Shown here piece by piece: positions 51,525-61,390 of a stretch of DNA of 64,000 nt. The translations under genes were made by a program, and so were the position numbers. This DNA is from Clostridium fessum. GTDB taxonomy: Bacteria > Bacillota > Clostridia > Lachnospirales > Lachnospiraceae. The first letter of the stretch is position 1. Every line of letters begins with the position of its first letter. The notes below the pieces were generated by a model. It was not told where the DNA came from, ran no database searches, and saw only the letters and a list, made by a program, of their open reading frames with translations. The stretch covers positions 868,001-932,000 of the forward strand of contig NZ_PYLO01000001.1 in NCBI RefSeq assembly GCF_003024715.1, given 5' to 3'.

Positions 51525-52240
51525 TTGACTGGCTCGTTTTCATAATATTTTGTATATTTCGAATATTTACCATAGTATCTGTGATAGTAGCCGCTGCCTG
51601 CCATGTCCACACGGTTCAGCACCGCGCCGAGAATCCGGCAGCCGGTCCGCTCCAGCTGGCTTTTGGCTTTCTGCACCAGACGATAGCTAAGCGCACCGCT
51701 CTCGACTACCAGGATCGCTCCGTCGCAGCGCTGTGCGATGATCGCACCGTCAATGACACTTCCGAGCGGCGGCGTATCGATGATGATCGTGTCGTACTCA
51801 TTTCTCGCCCACGCGATCAGCTTACTAAATGCATCCTCGCTCAGAAGCTCTGCCGGATTCGGTGCCATCGGACCGGAGAAAATGATATCCAGGTTCGGCA
51901 GGTTCGTGTGATACAGAACCTCCCCTAAAAGCCGCTGCCCGGTCAGGTACTGTGTCAGTCCGTAAATCTGCTGTCCGCCCCCGAAACGGGATACCAACAC
52001 GGATTTACGGATATCCGCATCGATAAATAACACGCGTCCCTCGGTCTGTGCCATCGAGATCGCAAGCTGGGAGGAGGTCTCACTCTTTCCTTCATCCGGC
52101 ATTGCACTGGTCAGCATGATGACCTTGAGCCCATTTCCGGAAAACTGGATGTTGGTACGGAGTGTTTTCATTGCTTCCTCATACTGATAATCTCTTTTCT
52201 CATCCTGTATGATCTGGATGAATCCGTTCTGAATTGCCAT
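51521..52240 (-). CDS. cpsD: capsule tyrosine kinase (BY-kinase)
   Basis: A 239-residue cytoplasmic tyrosine kinase. The Walker A site is TSAMPDEGKSE (residues 44 to 54), Walker A' is VLFIDADIRKS, and Walker B is TIIIDTPPLG. The C-terminal Tyr cluster (GYYHRYYGKYSKYTKYY) is the site of self-phosphorylation. It works with the membrane protein CpsC just upstream and the phosphatase CpsB to control chain length and export. The gap to the CpsC gene is 6 bases. Family, order and motifs all agree. Confidence 0.94.
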   Translation of the reverse strand: MAIQNGFIQIIQDEKRDYQYEEAMKTLRTNIQFSGNGLKVIMLTSAMPDEGKSETSSQLAISMAQTEGRVLFIDADIRKSVLVSRFGGGQQIYGLTQYLTGQRLLGEVLYHTNLPNLDIIFSGPMAPNPAELLSEDAFSKLIAWARNEYDTIIIDTPPLGSVIDGAIIAQRCDGAILVVESGALSYRLVQKAKSQLERTGCRILGAVLNRVDMAGSGYYHRYYGKYSKYTKYYENEPVK

Positions 52241-52246
52241 GGTCTC

Positions 52247-53035
52247 CTACCTTTCCTTCTTATTTTTTCCGGCAAATGGATTGATGATATCCCAGATACC
52301 AGAGGTACGTTTTACCTTCTTCTCGCCCCGTCCGTGGATCTTGCTCTCTGGGAGCGTTGCCAGTACCGGCAGTTCCAGATATTTCTCCACATCTTCTTCC
52401 GAACGGATGGTGTCATTCAGGATAACCGTCAGTGTAATGTATCCGCACACGATCACTGCGGCAATCAGTGCGCCGATCAGCGCGTTTTTCGTATTGCTCG
52501 GGCTGGTTTTCTGTTTTGCCACCTCACCGCTCTCGATGAGTTTCGGCGGCGTCATTTCCATGATCTCGCCGACATAGTCGGATGCCACCTTTGCGGTCAT
52601 ATCGACAATTTTTTTTGCCATCTCCGCATCCGGATCCAGTGCAGAAATGTTTAAAATACGAGTATCCGACGGGTTCTCCACCTTAATTTTTCTGACCAGT
52701 TCTTTATAATCCATATCCAGATGAAGCTTATCAACCACCTCTTCCATAACGGAACGACCGGTGATGATCGTCTTGTAATCCTGTGTCAGCTGCGTGCCGA
52801 TCTGCAGATCGGCTAACGAGGTCAGCGTTGTCTCTTTCGTCAGTACATAAATCTTCGCCGTTGAGCTGTACTGCGGTGTGAGCAGAAAATAGCTGTATGC
52901 TCCGCCGATTCCGGCTCCGAGCACCGCCACTGCAATGATGACCCAGAGTTTCCGGAGTAATGCATAAAAGATTTCACCCAGATCGATTACTTCCTCGTCT
53001 TCCCATTCTTGTCCTTGATTTTTTCTCTTTTCCAT
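52247..53035 (-). CDS. cpsC: capsule chain-length/kinase-activator protein
   Basis: A 262-residue Wzz-like protein with two membrane helices (LWVIIAVAVLGAGIGGAYSYF near residues 31 to 51 in short form VIIAVAVLGAG, and ALIGALIAAVIVCGYI near 187). The outside loop has YSSTAKIYVLTKETTL and TQDYKTIITGRSVMEEV, typical of the family. The cytoplasmic tail after helix 2 activates CpsD. It starts at 53035. A weak promoter with TTGACA at 53124 to 53129 (minus strand) may exist in the 153-base gap after cpsB. Confidence 0.92.
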   Translation of the reverse strand: MEKRKNQGQEWEDEEVIDLGEIFYALLRKLWVIIAVAVLGAGIGGAYSYFLLTPQYSSTAKIYVLTKETTLTSLADLQIGTQLTQDYKTIITGRSVMEEVVDKLHLDMDYKELVRKIKVENPSDTRILNISALDPDAEMAKKIVDMTAKVASDYVGEIMEMTPPKLIESGEVAKQKTSPSNTKNALIGALIAAVIVCGYITLTVILNDTIRSEEDVEKYLELPVLATLPESKIHGRGEKKVKRTSGIWDIINPFAGKNKKER

Positions 53036-53188
53036 ACCTTCCTTTTCCCTTTTCGTATTGTTTTTATCTGTCAGACATTGTTACAATGTTACGGTTCACG
53101 CATACATGCCCGGTAACGGAATTTGTCAATGTTCTGTAACCACGTGATTTCGAAAAACATTTGCATTTTTTCGCAAACATCTATTCTT

Positions 53189-53965
53189 TTACAATTTCTC
53201 ATCCAGTATGATCTTTTCCGGATTTTCGATCGACAGCTGTCTGGCAAGTTCACTGCCTCCCTTTTTCCGGATCCATGCGATGGCTTTCGCACTGTTGGGA
53301 ACCCGGTGGCGGTTGCCATGCATGTCGGTTCCCAGAAAACTGATGTAACCGGCTAGAAGTGTCCGGCGGCACCACCTCCGGTCCAGGCGCTCCCTTATTT
53401 TCCAGAAATGGCTCAGTTTCGTGAGGCTTCCGTAGTTCATCTGGAGATACGCGCCTTCCTTCATTAGCTCTTCCAGGCGTCCTTTTTCCCGCAGACACTG
53501 GTACCGCTCGATATGTGCCAGCACAGGCAGATAGCCCGCCATCGTCAGCTCCCGGACAGCGCCCTCGATCTGGCTCCAGGAGGATGTCGGCAGAAACTCG
53601 GTCAGCACGTACCGACTGCCCGCCAGTGTCAGAAGCTTTCCTTCCCGGAGCATCTCGACCATGCCTTCGAAGTATTGGATTTCCTGCCCCCGGTAGAGTT
53701 CAAGATCGGGCATCGCCTTCTGGACACGAGCCGCCAACTTCTCCATAAGCTCTTGTATCTGCTGCGGTTTTGTCCGCCAGTGATACGCTACATAGTGTGG
53801 GGTGGCTATCACCTTCCGGACGCCCTGCTTATAAGATCTCCGAAGCATCCGGTAACTGAGTGCCATTTTCTCTGCCCCATCATCTATCCCCGGGAGCACG
53901 TGTGTATGGATATCCACCACACCCAGCTCTATCTTGTCCGGTCTTCTCTGCGTTTTGCGCGCCAT
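53189..53965 (-). CDS. cpsB: PHP-type tyrosine phosphatase
   Basis: A 258-residue manganese-dependent phosphatase. The PHP motifs are DIHTHVLPGIDDG (residues 18 to 30), VIATPHYV, GQEIQYF, VLAHIERY and GTDMHGNRHR. It removes phosphate from the tyrosine tail of CpsD, so it resets the control cycle. The start at 53965 has AGGAGAG upstream. It is the first gene of the polysaccharide locus in the reading direction. The family is certain. Confidence 0.93.
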   Translation of the reverse strand: MARKTQRRPDKIELGVVDIHTHVLPGIDDGAEKMALSYRMLRRSYKQGVRKVIATPHYVAYHWRTKPQQIQELMEKLAARVQKAMPDLELYRGQEIQYFEGMVEMLREGKLLTLAGSRYVLTEFLPTSSWSQIEGAVRELTMAGYLPVLAHIERYQCLREKGRLEELMKEGAYLQMNYGSLTKLSHFWKIRERLDRRWCRRTLLAGYISFLGTDMHGNRHRVPNSAKAIAWIRKKGGSELARQLSIENPEKIILDEKL

Positions 53966-54048
53966 TGCACTTCTCTCCTTAGTCAGTCATTTTTCTGTCT
54001 GAATACACGCGAAATAGACAGCTTACACCATCGTTTTTTGCTGTCCAC

Positions 54049-54756
54049 CTACTTCGTCCTGTTCTGATATTGCTCTAAAAATGTGTCATAATACTTTTTC
54101 TCTGCTTCCAATCTGGCTTTTACTGCATCCTCATAGTCCACAAATGTCCCAAGGTTATAAACTTTTCCCTGGAACCCGATGCTGGCACGCCATTTTCCAT
54201 TTTCTCTCCGGTATACACCTCGGTGTCCACTGGTGTTGTTCACTGCCTCTTTCCGGCTCGCGATCCGCTCCAGACAGGTATTTTCTGCAAAATGGATGGA
54301 TTTGCGCATATTTACTTTTCTCTGTTCCTGCCTAAGGCAGCCACAGCTTCTGGTTTTTCCCAAGCGCAGGTTTTCTTTCTGACAGACACAAAGCTTGCCA
54401 CAGTCACATTGGCAGAACCACAGGTCTCCCTGGGCTGCCAGTTTGCCTCCCTCTGCAGAAGCCCCGCCTTCTTTTACCACCTCTAAAAGAGGAGAATATT
54501 TCTCCCACGGACCAAGAACCTGTAGGCGTCCATAGCGCTTGCCTGTCAGATCCAGCCAGCCGTGTACCTGTTTTCTTTTTCGATAGCAGCCGCAACTTTT
54601 GGTGTGTCCTGTCTTCAGATGCGTCCCGGCTACAGAACATATAGTTCCGCAGTCGCATTGACAAAGCCAGTAGGAATGTATGCTTTTCCTCGTATCATCT
54701 CTTTTTAAAACCAGAAGATGATCGAACTTCATCCCAACGAGGTTTTCACGTCCCAT
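54049..54756 (-). CDS. AP2-domain protein with two CDCG zinc motifs
   Basis: A 235-residue protein. The C-terminal 60 residues are an AP2/ERF-like DNA-binding domain (SGHRGVYRRENGKWRASIGF, then VYNLGTFVDYEDAVKARLEAE), known from plants and from phage or homing-type proteins. Before it are two repeats of a Cys motif: CQCDCG followed by SCGCYR, and CQCDCG followed by SCGCLR, likely zinc sites. I start at ATG 54756 because the open frame above it runs through a 24-base palindrome. It stands alone between the polysaccharide locus and a gene-free stretch. It could control its own promoter through the palindrome, or derive from a mobile element. Confidence 0.78.
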   Translation of the reverse strand: MGRENLVGMKFDHLLVLKRDDTRKSIHSYWLCQCDCGTICSVAGTHLKTGHTKSCGCYRKRKQVHGWLDLTGKRYGRLQVLGPWEKYSPLLEVVKEGGASAEGGKLAAQGDLWFCQCDCGKLCVCQKENLRLGKTRSCGCLRQEQRKVNMRKSIHFAENTCLERIASRKEAVNNTSGHRGVYRRENGKWRASIGFQGKVYNLGTFVDYEDAVKARLEAEKKYYDTFLEQYQNRTK

Positions 54757-54769
54757 ATACTCCCACTGT

Positions 54770-54793
54770 ACCACATAATATGTATTATGTGGT
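54770..54793. promoter_or_regulatory. 24-base palindrome ahead of AP2 gene
   Basis: ACCACATAATA-TG-TATTATGTGGT is a perfect palindrome just before the AP2 gene start. It is a likely protein-binding site. Confidence 0.75.
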
Positions 54794-54855
54794 GCGCGGT
54801 CTCCTCCTGTTTTTATAATCAACATAATACTACCATCTAAAGACAAAAAAAACAA

Positions 54856-55441
54856 TCCCTTAGAAGCATATCAGCATAATTTTATAAACTTATGAGTTGC
54901 AGGGATTTTGAAAAATTCAGTAAAATCCAGCATTTTTGAAAAAGAAATACCTCTGCTTATTTCTGTATTCCCCTTATGTGCCACATAATACATATTATGT
55001 CGTCCTGTTTTTCTGACAATATAAAACAAAATCCCAGAAAAATGGAGGCTTCTATCATGCCTTGTATTTTGTGCAATAATGATTCATTACATTTTTATAG
55101 CACATTTATATTTTGTACAGTTGATTTTGTGTGGTTTTCTTTATTTTTATCTTGTTCAACCTTCTGACTGCTACAAAATCAAAAAAGGATGCATTTCCTG
55201 TGACCAGATCCTTCAACCATGTTTTTCCATATTCGGCCGGAATATCCACATAAACGGGCATCCCATCCGTATTATAAATACATGTTTTTGCTTTTTGAAA
55301 TGTCTTTGTTCCAGTTAAGATTTCTGCCGTTCTTATTTTTATCCCTAAAACTTTCTATTTTAACTTTATCATATATACATCTATTCCAAAACCACTTCGA
55401 CGCAAACGGTCAAACTTCGACCTAATTGGTATCTGGGGATC
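54856..55441. other. gene-free AT-rich stretch
   Basis: About 590 bases between the AP2 gene and the recN terminator. Only short frames without good binding sites are seen. It holds the second palindrome (54981 to 55002). Nothing else is recognised. Confidence 0.5.
54981..55002. promoter_or_regulatory. second copy of the AP2-gene palindrome
   Basis: CCACATAATA-CA-TATTATGTCG repeats the first site with a central change and one arm mismatch; the inner 18 bases are symmetric. It lies 190 bases from the first copy. Confidence 0.7.
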
Positions 55442-55468
55442 AAAAAAATGCCGCCTTACGCGACATTT
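55442..55468 (-). terminator. terminator of the recN operon
   Basis: AAATGTCGC pairs with GCGGCATTT (one G-T pair) around a 5-base loop, followed by seven T on the minus strand. Confidence 0.88.
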
Positions 55469-55500
55469 TTCTGAATCCGAATCTTATATTTAATTTATAA

Positions 55501-57168
55501 TCACACCTCCAGCTTCCGCTTCTTTGCCAGCTTCTTCATCTCCTCCGCATTCTGCCGCACGGTCTCGGTGATCTCCGCGCCGCCCAGCAGTCTCGCAAGC
55601 TCGTCCACCATCGCCTCGCGGTCTAAGGCGCGGATGGAGGTTGCCGTCCGTCCATCGGACGCGGATTTGCGGATCTCGAAGTGCTGGTCCGCCATCGCCG
55701 CGATCTGCGGCAGGTGCGTGATGCAGATGACCTGACGGCATTTAGAGAGGATCCGCAGCTTCTCCGATACCATCTGTGCAGTCCGCCCACTGATACCGGT
55801 GTCAATCTCATCAAAAATCAACGTTGGAACCTGATCGGTCTCCGCCAGCACCGTCTTGATTGCCAGCATGATACGCGACAGCTCACCGCCGGACGCCACC
55901 ATACCGAGCGGCCGAACCGGTTCGCCCGGATTCGTGGAAATCAGGAATTCCGGCTCGTCGATACCGCCCGCCGTGAAATGATCCAGCCGCCTAAACTCCA
56001 TCTCAAACTGCACATCAAGGAAATTCAGTTCCCGAAGCCCGTCTGCGATCTTCTCCACCAGCTCCCCGGCAAACTGCTTACGCGCTGCTGACAATGCCTC
56101 GGAATGTTCTTTCAGTACTGCTTCCGCCTGTTCCAGTTCTTTTTCCGCCCGTTCCCGAAGTTCATCGTAATTCTCCAGTTCCTGCAGTCGCGCTTTCTTT
56201 TCTTCCAACGCTTGAAGTACCTCCGGGATCGTCTTCCCATACTTGGTTTCCAGGCTCCGGATCAGGTCAAGCCGCTCCTGTGTCTCCTGAAATGCCGCTT
56301 CGTCAAAGGTCATATCGTCCATATATCCGGCGATCTCCCTGGAAAGATCCGAAAGAAGGGAATCTACATCGCACAGCTCGTCACGGATCCCCTTCAATCC
56401 CTCGTCAAATGCCATCGCACCATCGATCTCACGGAACGCCCGCGACATCGCATCGCCGGACACCGCGTCATATGCCTGTGAAAGACTCTCAGCGATCCGT
56501 CTGGCATTGGAAAACCGCTTAAAATCGGCTGCCACCTTTTCCTCTTCGCCATCCTTTAACGCGGCATTTTCAATCTCCTCGATCTCAAACCGGCAGAAAT
56601 CCATCTCCCGCAGTCTCGTCTCCTGATCGGATGCAAATGCGGCACATTTCTGTTTTAACTGCATATACAAGCGATAGGCAGCTTCCGTATTCTGTTTGAA
56701 TGGGAGAAGTTTCTCCCCGCCATACGCATCGAGGATTTCCAGATGTTTTGACGCATTCACCAGCGACTGGTGTTCATGCTGTCCGTGCAGATCGATCAGA
56801 AGACCCGTGATCTCCCGCAGCCTTGCAGCCGTTACCGTCTCGTCGTTGATGCGGCTGATGCTCCGGGTCGGTGTGATTTTCTTAGAAATGATTAAAATTC
56901 CCTCTTCATCAGGGTAAACATCATGTTCCTTCAGCTGCTCGCGCTTTCTCTCATCATCGATGGAGAAAACCAGTTCAATGTAGGCGCTGTCACAACCCCG
57001 GCGGATCATCTCTTTCGGTGCTTTTCCGCCCAGCGCGATCTGGACCGAACCGATGATGATCGATTTTCCGGCTCCCGTCTCACCGGTCAGAATGTTGAGT
57101 CCGTCCCCGAACTCCACCTCCGCCGAATCGATCAGAGCCAGATTTTTCACTCGTAAATGATAAAGCAT
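55501..57168 (-). CDS. recN: DNA repair ATPase RecN
   Basis: A 555-residue SMC-like repair protein that acts at double-strand breaks. I start at ATG 57168 (MLYHLRVKNLALID), the family's usual start. Walker A is TGETGAGKS at residues 28 to 36; long coiled coils follow in the middle; the signature ASGGELSRIMLAIK and Walker B TLIFDEIDTGISG lie near residues 440 to 480. The end THLPQIAAMADQHFEI is typical. It follows argR, a common order in Firmicutes. It is the last gene before the terminator. Confidence 0.95.
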   Translation of the reverse strand: MLYHLRVKNLALIDSAEVEFGDGLNILTGETGAGKSIIIGSVQIALGGKAPKEMIRRGCDSAYIELVFSIDDERKREQLKEHDVYPDEEGILIISKKITPTRSISRINDETVTAARLREITGLLIDLHGQHEHQSLVNASKHLEILDAYGGEKLLPFKQNTEAAYRLYMQLKQKCAAFASDQETRLREMDFCRFEIEEIENAALKDGEEEKVAADFKRFSNARRIAESLSQAYDAVSGDAMSRAFREIDGAMAFDEGLKGIRDELCDVDSLLSDLSREIAGYMDDMTFDEAAFQETQERLDLIRSLETKYGKTIPEVLQALEEKKARLQELENYDELRERAEKELEQAEAVLKEHSEALSAARKQFAGELVEKIADGLRELNFLDVQFEMEFRRLDHFTAGGIDEPEFLISTNPGEPVRPLGMVASGGELSRIMLAIKTVLAETDQVPTLIFDEIDTGISGRTAQMVSEKLRILSKCRQVICITHLPQIAAMADQHFEIRKSASDGRTATSIRALDREAMVDELARLLGGAEITETVRQNAEEMKKLAKKRKLEV

Positions 57169-57227
57169 CCGCTTTCCGTTCCTCCTTATCAGCGGTTCCC
57201 GCAAAAAATGCGTGAACCCACCTTACC

Positions 57228-57677
57228 TCATCCCGCAATCAGCTTGCGGATCTTGTCCATCAGAACGATCGTATCGTCCACCGTACGGACTGCACACATG
57301 ACCGTATCGTCCCCGGCGATGCAGCCGACAATCTCTGAAAAATGGATGGCGTCGAGCGCTGCCGCGACTGCCATCGCCATGCCTGACACCGTCTTGATGA
57401 CAAGGATATTCTGCGCCATATCCATGGAAACGAAGCTATCGTGCAGAATACGGGTATATTTATCATTGAACGCCGTCTGAGGATGGAAAACCGCATATTT
57501 CTGTCCGCCGTTTTCTGTCTGGATCTTAGACAGCTTTAACTCCCGGATATCCCTGGAAACCGTTGCCTGCGTGACATTGTATCCCTCTTTATTCAGATAT
57601 TCCGCCAGCTCTTCCTGCGTTTCAATCTCATATTTTCCAATCAATTCCACAATCTTGCTGTGACGTTCCATTTTCAT
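57228..57677 (-). CDS. argR: arginine repressor ArgR
   Basis: A 149-residue arginine repressor. The N-terminal winged helix-turn-helix has IETQEELAEYLNKEGYNVTQ and ATVSRDIRELKL. The C-terminal hexamer and arginine-binding part has GDDTVMCAVRTVDDT. It controls arginine synthesis and breakdown when arginine is bound. Its place between nadK and recN is standard in this class. The start follows AGGAG by 8 bases. Confidence 0.94.
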   Translation of the reverse strand: MKMERHSKIVELIGKYEIETQEELAEYLNKEGYNVTQATVSRDIRELKLSKIQTENGGQKYAVFHPQTAFNDKYTRILHDSFVSMDMAQNILVIKTVSGMAMAVAAALDAIHFSEIVGCIAGDDTVMCAVRTVDDTIVLMDKIRKLIAG

Positions 57678-57691
57678 GGCTCTGACTCCTT

Positions 57692-58561
57692 TTATATCTG
57701 TTTCATTTTGTTCCGTATATTTTCCAAAAATGGCACCTGTTTGAGCTGTATCAATGTCGTCTCGATCTCTGATTTTGCTATCTCGATTGTATCACCCGGC
57801 TCAATATCAACCACCGTATCGCCGTCAAAGCTCAGCGAAACCTTCGTCCGCCCGGTCGTCTGAATCCGCAGACTCAAATGGCTATCCGGCGGCAGAACGA
57901 TGCTGCGCGAATTGAGTGAATGCGGGCAGAGAGGCGTCAATACCAGCAGATCCGCCTCCGGCGCCACGATCGGACCGCCCGCTGACAGGTTGTATGCCGT
58001 CGAACCGGTCGGGGTCGCAACCACCATGCCGTCCGCCGAATACTCATTAAACAGCTGTCCATTGACAGCCAGCTCAAACCGGAACGCATCGATTCCCATA
58101 CGGTTCAGGACGATATCATTCAGCGCGATATCCTCCATGACGACCTTCCCGCCGGAAATCACGCACCCCTTGAGCATCATCCGGCTTTCCAGACGGTAGT
58201 GATCTTCCATCAGATCCCGCATGGCAGGCAGAATGTCCTCCTCATGCCCGATCTGCGTCAGATACCCCAGATGCCCCATATTGATGCCAAACAGTGGAAT
58301 CTTCCGTCCCGCCAGATCACGCGCCGCCTGAATCAGCGTTCCATCACCGCCCAGACAGATCACACAATCTGTATCCTCCGGCACCGTCCGGCGATCGGTA
58401 TATCGGTATGCCGCAGCCACTTCTGCGTCCCTGCGAAGTCCATCATGGCGATCCAGACGGATGCAGCGGCAGCCCTGTTCCGCAAAAAAGCTGCAAATCA
58501 AACCAGCTGCCTCCTCTACGCGCGGCTTTTCGCGGTTTACAATCAGATAGAAATTTCTCAT
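57692..58561 (-). CDS. nadK: NAD kinase
   Basis: A 289-residue enzyme that makes NADP from NAD and ATP. The motif GGDGTLI lies at residues 71 to 77; next are GINMGHLGYLT, NDIVLNR, and NEYSADGMVVATPTGSTAYNLSAGGP, all family marks. The start overlaps the tlyA stop by 4 bases. Length is normal. Confidence 0.95.
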   Translation of the reverse strand: MRNFYLIVNREKPRVEEAAGLICSFFAEQGCRCIRLDRHDGLRRDAEVAAAYRYTDRRTVPEDTDCVICLGGDGTLIQAARDLAGRKIPLFGINMGHLGYLTQIGHEEDILPAMRDLMEDHYRLESRMMLKGCVISGGKVVMEDIALNDIVLNRMGIDAFRFELAVNGQLFNEYSADGMVVATPTGSTAYNLSAGGPIVAPEADLLVLTPLCPHSLNSRSIVLPPDSHLSLRIQTTGRTKVSLSFDGDTVVDIEPGDTIEIAKSEIETTLIQLKQVPFLENIRNKMKQI

Positions 58562-59406
58562 GTTTTGTCTAACTCCCTGTGAGCTTCCTCAACAACCTGT
58601 TCCGGTGAAACCGGACACTCTTTTTCCGCTTTTGCAAGTGCTTCCTCACCAGTCACAGTTTCCTCCGATGCCTGCTCCGGTTTATGCAGGTACAGGAGGT
58701 ACTCGATATTTCCCTCCGGTCCCTTGATCGGGGAAAATTCCAGATTCCGGATCTCAAAACCGATCTCTGCCGCATATGCCATCACCATCTGAATGACCTC
58801 CAGATGCGTGCTCTTCTCGCGGACAACGCCCTTCTTTCCGACTTTCTCACGTCCCGCCTCGAACTGCGGCTTGATCAGTGCAACCACCTCGCCGCCCGGG
58901 CTTAAAATCTCCTTGACCGGACCTAAAACCTTCGTCAGGGAAATAAAGGAAACGTCGATCGAAGAGAAATCTACCGGCTCGCCGATATCCTCCGGTGTCA
59001 CATAACGGATGTTTGTCTTCTCCATGCAGACCACACGCGGATCATTGCGAAGTTTCCACGCCAGCTGTCCATGTCCTACATCGACCGAAAACACCTTGAC
59101 CGCGCCATTCTGCAGCATACAGTCGGTAAATCCGCCTGTGGACGCGCCGACGTCCATACAGACCTTTTGATCCAGCGTCACTCCGAAATGCGTCATCGCC
59201 TTCTCCAGTTTCAGACCTCCGCGGCTCACATATTTTAAGGTAGATCCACGTACCTCGATCTTCGCATTTTCATCGAAGGTCGTACCCGCCTTGTCCTCTT
59301 TCTGATCTTCTACATATACAATCCCGGACATGATGATCGCTTTCGCCTTCTCACGGGATTCTGCCAGACCTCTCTTGACGAGAAGTACATCTAACCGTTC
59401 TTTCAT
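58558..59406 (-). CDS. tlyA: TlyA-family rRNA methyltransferase
   Basis: A 282-residue protein. The N-terminal S4 RNA-binding domain (RLDVLLVKRGLAESREKAKA) is joined to a FtsJ-like methyltransferase with MDVGASTGGFTDCML (SAM site) and FISLTKVLGPV. Relatives methylate 2'-OH of cytidines in 16S and 23S rRNA, which affects capreomycin sensitivity. The last 35 residues are an extra acidic tail not needed by the fold. It lies between dxs and nadK. Confidence 0.93.
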   Translation of the reverse strand: MKERLDVLLVKRGLAESREKAKAIIMSGIVYVEDQKEDKAGTTFDENAKIEVRGSTLKYVSRGGLKLEKAMTHFGVTLDQKVCMDVGASTGGFTDCMLQNGAVKVFSVDVGHGQLAWKLRNDPRVVCMEKTNIRYVTPEDIGEPVDFSSIDVSFISLTKVLGPVKEILSPGGEVVALIKPQFEAGREKVGKKGVVREKSTHLEVIQMVMAYAAEIGFEIRNLEFSPIKGPEGNIEYLLYLHKPEQASEETVTGEEALAKAEKECPVSPEQVVEEAHRELDKT

Positions 59407-59448
59407 TCTATGTTCTTCCTTCCGCTGCTGCCACTCTTTTGTTTCCCA

Positions 59449-61329
59449 TCATGCTTCCGCGTCAGTCTGCAGCACACCTTCACGTTTCAGCTGCGCCAGA
59501 ATCGAATCACTGTCAATTCCCAGCTCATTCCGGAGCACCGACACATTTCCGTGTTCGACGTAGGCATCCGGCAGCGCTATATTAACTACCTTGATCTGCG
59601 GATAATGCTTCTGTACATAATCCGTCACCCGCTCGCCGTAACCGCCGCGCAGGACATTTTCCTCCAGTGTCACGATCGTATGATGCGTTCCAGCCAGATG
59701 GTCGATCACGTCGGTATCCATCGGTTTCACAAACCGCCCGTTGACCAGCGTACACGGCTGCCCGGCACTCTTTAATTTCTCCCGGATATGCTCTGCCGTG
59801 CTGACCATACTTCCGACTGCCAGAAGCGCCGTCCCGCTCTCCTCATACAACATCTCGCTGACGCCATACTCAACCGGTGCCAGAAATTCCTTCAAGCCCC
59901 GGTAGGCCTCGCCCCTCGGATAACGGATCGCAATCGGTCCATCGTAGGAGATGGCAAACTGCAGCATCTTTTCCAGTTCCCAGCGGTTCTTCGGCGCCAT
60001 CACGCTCATATTCGGCACAGAGGAGAGAAATGTCAGATCAAAAATACCCTGATGCGTCTCCCCATCGCTTCCGACCAGTCCCGCGCGATCCACGCAGAAC
60101 ACAACCGGAAGATTCTGGATACAGACATCGTGAATGACCTGATCATATGCCCTCTGTAAAAAGGACGAATACACCGCCACCACCGGTTTCAGACCGGCTG
60201 CCGCCATACCTGCCGCCGAGGTAACCGCGTGTTCCTCCGCGATTCCCACATCGAAAAAGCGGTCCGGATATTCTTTCGAGAACCGTTTGAGCCCCGTTCC
60301 ATCCGGCATCGCCGCTGTCACCGCCACGATCTTCGGATTTTCCGCTGCCAGACGGCAGATTTCTCTGGAAAATACATCTGTATAGCCCGGATGTTCCTTT
60401 TTCCGGAGCGGTTTTCCCGTTTCAATATCAAATGGTTCAACTCCGTGAAATGCCGACGGATTCTTCTCCGCCGGACGGTATCCCTTGCCCTTTTTCGTAA
60501 TCACATGGATCAGTACCGCGCGGTTGATCTTTTTCGCCTCGCTGAAAATACGGATCAACCCCTTAATATCATGTCCATCCACCGGTCCCAAATACGTGAT
60601 TCCCATATTTTCAAACCACATGCCCGGAATCAGAAGCTGCTTGATGCTGTTCTTTGTCCGGAGCAGCGTGCCGACCAGATCCGAACCGATCATCGGGATA
60701 CGCGATAACGTGCCCGCCACATTCTTCTTCAACAGATTGTAGCCCTCATCTGCACGAAGATTATTCAGATACCGCGACATACCGCCGACATTTTCCGAAA
60801 TGGACATATTATTATCATTTAAAACAATAATAAAATTCGTCTTGAGCCGTCCCGCATTGTTGAGCGCCTCATACGCCATACCGCCGGTCAGCGCGCCGTC
60901 CCCGATGACGGAAACGATCGAATAATCCTCGCCCAGCAGATCGCGCCCCTGTGCCATACCAAGCCCCGCCGAAATCGAAGTCGAGCTGTGTCCCGTGTCG
61001 AACGCATCAAACGGGCTTTCCTTCCGCTTCGGGAAACCGCTCAAGCCCCCATACTGGCGCAGCCCATCAAAATTATCCTTCCGCCCGCTTAAAATCTTGT
61101 GCGTATAGGACTGGTGCCCTACATCCCAAATAATCTTATCCTTCGGAAGATTCAGTGCGCAGAACATTGCAATCGTCAGTTCCACCACGCCTAAATTGGA
61201 CGCCAAATGACCGCCTGTCCGGCTTGTCGTCTCGATCAGAAACTCGCGGATTTCCGCCGCCAGCTCCTTGCGTTCTTCCTCGCTCAACCGTTTTACATCC
61301 TCCGGTCCTTTTATCGTATCTAATACCAT
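59449..61329 (-). CDS. dxs: 1-deoxy-D-xylulose-5-phosphate synthase
   Basis: A 626-residue thiamin-diphosphate enzyme, the first step of the MEP isoprenoid path, from pyruvate and glyceraldehyde-3-phosphate. I choose ATG 61329 (MVLDTIKGPEDV), 7 bases behind GGGGGA and equal to the usual family start; the frame is open 24 codons further. Marks: GHSSTSISAGLG, GDGALTGGMAYEALNN, and the catalytic Glu in DVGIAEEHAVTSAAG. It works with IspA just upstream. Confidence 0.95.
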   Translation of the reverse strand: MVLDTIKGPEDVKRLSEEERKELAAEIREFLIETTSRTGGHLASNLGVVELTIAMFCALNLPKDKIIWDVGHQSYTHKILSGRKDNFDGLRQYGGLSGFPKRKESPFDAFDTGHSSTSISAGLGMAQGRDLLGEDYSIVSVIGDGALTGGMAYEALNNAGRLKTNFIIVLNDNNMSISENVGGMSRYLNNLRADEGYNLLKKNVAGTLSRIPMIGSDLVGTLLRTKNSIKQLLIPGMWFENMGITYLGPVDGHDIKGLIRIFSEAKKINRAVLIHVITKKGKGYRPAEKNPSAFHGVEPFDIETGKPLRKKEHPGYTDVFSREICRLAAENPKIVAVTAAMPDGTGLKRFSKEYPDRFFDVGIAEEHAVTSAAGMAAAGLKPVVAVYSSFLQRAYDQVIHDVCIQNLPVVFCVDRAGLVGSDGETHQGIFDLTFLSSVPNMSVMAPKNRWELEKMLQFAISYDGPIAIRYPRGEAYRGLKEFLAPVEYGVSEMLYEESGTALLAVGSMVSTAEHIREKLKSAGQPCTLVNGRFVKPMDTDVIDHLAGTHHTIVTLEENVLRGGYGERVTDYVQKHYPQIKVVNIALPDAYVEHGNVSVLRNELGIDSDSILAQLKREGVLQTDAEA

Positions 61330-61390
61330 TCTTTCATCCCCCAAACCGTTTTCCACATCCGCTGTCGTCCCCGGTCTTCGATTGGATTTT

